Assembly (NCBI GenBank): GCA_002238565.1
Contig: MPMP01000008.1
Span: forward strand, 1-64,000
Length of the DNA stretch: 64,000 nt
Direction: 5' to 3'
From: Albidovulum sp. bin36
GTDB lineage: Bacteria; Pseudomonadota; Alphaproteobacteria; Rhodobacterales; Rhodobacteraceae
Below are positions 63,891-64,000 of the stretch, in pieces. The notes beneath the pieces were generated by a model. The model saw only the letters and a list, made by a program, of their open reading frames with translations, did no database searches and was not told the origin of the DNA. Both the position numbers and the translations under genes were made by a program. Each line of letters starts with the position of its first letter. The stretch's first letter is position 1.

Positions 63891-64000
63891 AAAAAATTGA
63901 CCCTCCGAGTAATCTGACGTTTCGCCTCCAAAGTTTAGGGGCGGCGATGAAGATCGTTCGCCTAGCCGTGTCGCAGGGACATTGACGCGGTCGATCGAAG

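Noticed and set aside
1-64000. CRISPR array
   Set aside because: No set of regularly spaced identical repeats was seen; the only clear dispersed repeat is the two-copy 84-bp element.

Overview
The window looks like chromosome of a marine or host-associated alphaproteobacterium. The block SUV3-like helicase / FdxA ferredoxin / CarD is a familiar alphaproteobacterial neighbourhood, the tRNA-Met and protein sequences fit that class, and trimethylamine monooxygenase (Tmm), choline-O-sulfatase and ProVWX-type betaine uptake are typical of marine osmolyte users. Coding density is lower than in a streamlined genome. Gaps of 0.3-1.3 kb carry decayed transposase, restriction-modification and ATPase genes, which suggests ongoing genome erosion (inference).

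Layout. 1-1.13 kb: nothing recognisable. 1.2-8.1 kb: tmm, divergent from a complete branched-chain-amino-acid-type ABC transporter (binding protein, livHMGF) that ends in a coupled gene of unknown function. 8.2-15.2 kb: YccA/Bax-inhibitor membrane protein, quinone oxidoreductase, HisN/inositol-monophosphatase-type phosphatase, SCP2 lipid-binding protein, TPR protein and a 1004-aa SUV3-like helicase. 15.2-17.3 kb: an insertion with a DUF3800 gene and a truncated ISNCY-type transposase. 17.4-20.3 kb: fdxA, carD and divergent cobS/cobT. 20.3-31.3 kb: an inositol-type sugar region (iolD, SDR, ribose-type ABC ATPase and two permeases; then, on the other strand, binding protein and two Gfo/Idh/MocA dehydrogenases). 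31.3-32.5 kb: transposase debris. 32.6-37.4 kb: a self-sufficient reductive dehalogenase fused to its own reductase, then a D-2-hydroxyacid dehydrogenase and a RidA protein. 37.4-38.8 kb: decayed IS1595. 38.8-40.9 kb: subtilisin-like lipoprotein, small Cys-rich lipoprotein and a small outer-membrane protein. 41.3-48.7 kb: class III aminotransferase, tRNA-Met, a hyuA-hyuB-SDR operon and a rhodanese. 48.7-53.2 kb: decayed DruA/ISAs1 element, nitroreductase and a decayed Eco29kI-type restriction-modification pair. 53.2-56.4 kb: betC-betA. 56.4-57.5 kb: dead AAA ATPase with a partner ORF. 57.6-63.8 kb: a proV-proW-proW-proX operon followed by a 2-hydroxyacid dehydrogenase and an FAD amine oxidase.

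Functionally, the region converts and imports methylated and polyol osmolytes: trimethylamine to TMAO, choline sulfate to choline to betaine aldehyde, uptake of a betaine-like compound coupled to an amine oxidase, and uptake and breakdown of an inositol-like polyol. The reductive dehalogenase needs a cobamide, and two late cobamide-assembly genes lie about 13 kb away. The most interesting items are the dehalogenase-reductase fusion and its neighbours, the coupled protease/Cys-rich lipoprotein pair, the unknown gene coupled to livF, the hyuAB-SDR operon, and remnants of several defence-type genes, one of them an AAA ATPase interrupted by a single amber codon. All calls come from reading the sequence and the ORF track; no database search was run.
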